From the NCBI GenBank assembly GCA_045595785.1, contig JAZOBE010000024.1:1-23575 (forward strand): a stretch of 23,575 nt of DNA, in the 5' to 3' direction. This document shows, in pieces, positions 22,996 to 23,575 of the stretch; within the stretch, counting starts at the first letter, position 1; every line of letters begins with the position of its first letter. The translations under genes and the position numbers were made by a program. This DNA comes from SFLA01 sp045595785. GTDB taxonomy: Bacteria > Bacillota > Clostridia > Oscillospirales > CAG-382. The notes under the pieces were generated by a model that saw only the letters and a list, made by a program, of their open reading frames with translations, was not told the origin of the DNA and did not search any database.

Positions 22996-23575
22996 TTATA
23001 CTTTTCCAATATAGCAACGGGTGATATACGGGTAATTAACTACACCGTTTACGCAATGTTTATTAAAAACAGCTTTTAGTGCATTTACATATTCATTGTA
23101 ATTATCATCTGTAGCCTTAGGCGAATATGAAGACGACAGGTTTCGTTTAATAAACGTATCCAGGTCATAACTATAATTGTTCTCGAACTCAATTATTTCA
23201 AAATTACCGCAAAAGAAATCCGCAAAATGCTCCTTTTCAAAATTAATTCCGTTGGACGAGCCTTTGAAGTTGGGACAAAATTCCTTATTTACAGCAAAGT
23301 TATCTTTAATAATCGCGCTATTCGCATCCCTGTCGTTCCAAATAAGGACAACGTATCCGTCTTCGCGCAAAATACGCCTGCATTCTGCTTTGAACTTTTC
23401 CTTATCAAACCAATGGAATGCCTGTGCAACGGTAATTACATCAAGAGAGGCATCCGACAGCGTTGAGCTCTCTGCAGTTGCATTAACAGAAATCACATTT
23501 CTCAATGAGCCGTATTGCCGTTCTGCTACAAAGCGCATATTTTCATTAGGCTCAACCGCATATACGCTTTTTACA
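22996..23575 (-). CDS. Class I SAM-dependent methyltransferase, C-terminal part
   Basis: The frame is open through the right edge (it reads VYAVEPNENMRF before the internal ATG at 23538), so the true start and the Gly-rich SAM-binding motif I lie outside the window. The visible part has the acidic end of the SAM-binding strand (AVEP), the motif ITVAQAFHWFD typical of methyltransferase type 11 proteins, and a RILREDGYVVLIWN segment. The C-terminal 90 residues are variable, so the methyl acceptor cannot be predicted. The gene ends 81 bases before the sigma gene on the same strand. The stop is followed by a T run (TATTTTTTTTATT) without a hairpin, so read-through into the sigma gene is possible. 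Confidence 0.85.
   Translation of the reverse strand, partial: VKSVYAVEPNENMRFVAERQYGSLRNVISVNATAESSTLSDASLDVITVAQAFHWFDKEKFKAECRRILREDGYVVLIWNDRDANSAIIKDNFAVNKEFCPNFKGSSNGINFEKEHFADFFCGNFEIIEFENNYSYDLDTFIKRNLSSSYSPKATDDNYNEYVNALKAVFNKHCVNGVVNYPYITRCYIGKV

Noticed and set aside
1..23575. Defence system, prophage, IS element or CRISPR array
   Set aside because: No recombinase, transposase, nuclease island or direct-repeat array was seen; the inverted repeats found are explained by terminators and promoters.

Overview
The window looks like a chromosomal segment of a low-GC Gram-positive anaerobe, most likely a gut Clostridia member of the Ruminococcaceae/Oscillospiraceae type. I infer this from a class B sortase, strong AGGAGG ribosome-binding sites, near-consensus TTGACA/TATAAT promoters, compact A/T-flanked hairpin terminators at nearly every convergent gene pair, and two small proteins that resemble Clostridia-specific families. 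No rRNA, tRNA, CRISPR array, transposase, integrase or phage gene is visible. No gap between genes exceeds about 170 bases. The order reads as ordinary core genome mixed with carbohydrate genes.

Layout. 1-662: 3' end of a family 2 glycoside hydrolase. 699-3451 (minus): guaB-glyA operon (purine synthesis and one-carbon metabolism). 3618-4418: YihY-type membrane protein. 4478-6871: secreted, membrane-anchored GHL10-type glycosidase. 6908-7102 (minus): a 64-residue unknown protein. 7152-7871: class B sortase, whose 3' end overlaps the facing acyltransferase gene. 7834-9937 (minus): D-Ala-D-Ala carboxypeptidase followed by the overlapping acyltransferase-3 gene, a cell-wall pair. 10064-11803: GH35 beta-galactosidase. 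11840-13348 (minus): large lipoprotein. 13464-14900: MATE transporter. 14957-16732 (minus): GH20-type hexosaminidase. 16873-18622: PlsC acyltransferase with an appended zinc ribbon, overlapping a metallo-beta-lactamase-fold hydrolase. 18658-19149 (minus): cyclophilin. 19242-20442: a 58-residue cysteine-containing protein and a two-domain SGNH esterase. 20489-20728 (minus): a 79-residue protein. 20834-21247: RuvX/YqgF. 21274-22914 (minus): ECF-like sigma factor with a C-terminal extension of about 385 residues. 22996-23575 (minus): class I methyltransferase, cut by the window edge.

How the genes fit together. The GH35 and GH20 enzymes lack signal peptides, and the GH2 fragment cannot be judged, so two of the three probably process imported beta-galactosides and N-acetylhexosaminides in the cytoplasm. 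The SGNH esterase could remove acyl groups from such sugars. The exported genes (GHL10 protein, sortase, carboxypeptidase, acyltransferase) form a cell-surface block at 4.4-9.9 kb.

The most interesting items are the sigma factor with its large sensor-like tail and TTG start, the PlsC-zinc-ribbon fusion, a LacI-type palindrome between the GH20 and PlsC promoters, three divergent promoter pairs (two with nearly abutting -35 boxes), and a carboxypeptidase that appears to lack the Asn of its SxN motif. I do not see a clearly new multi-gene defence or mobile system.
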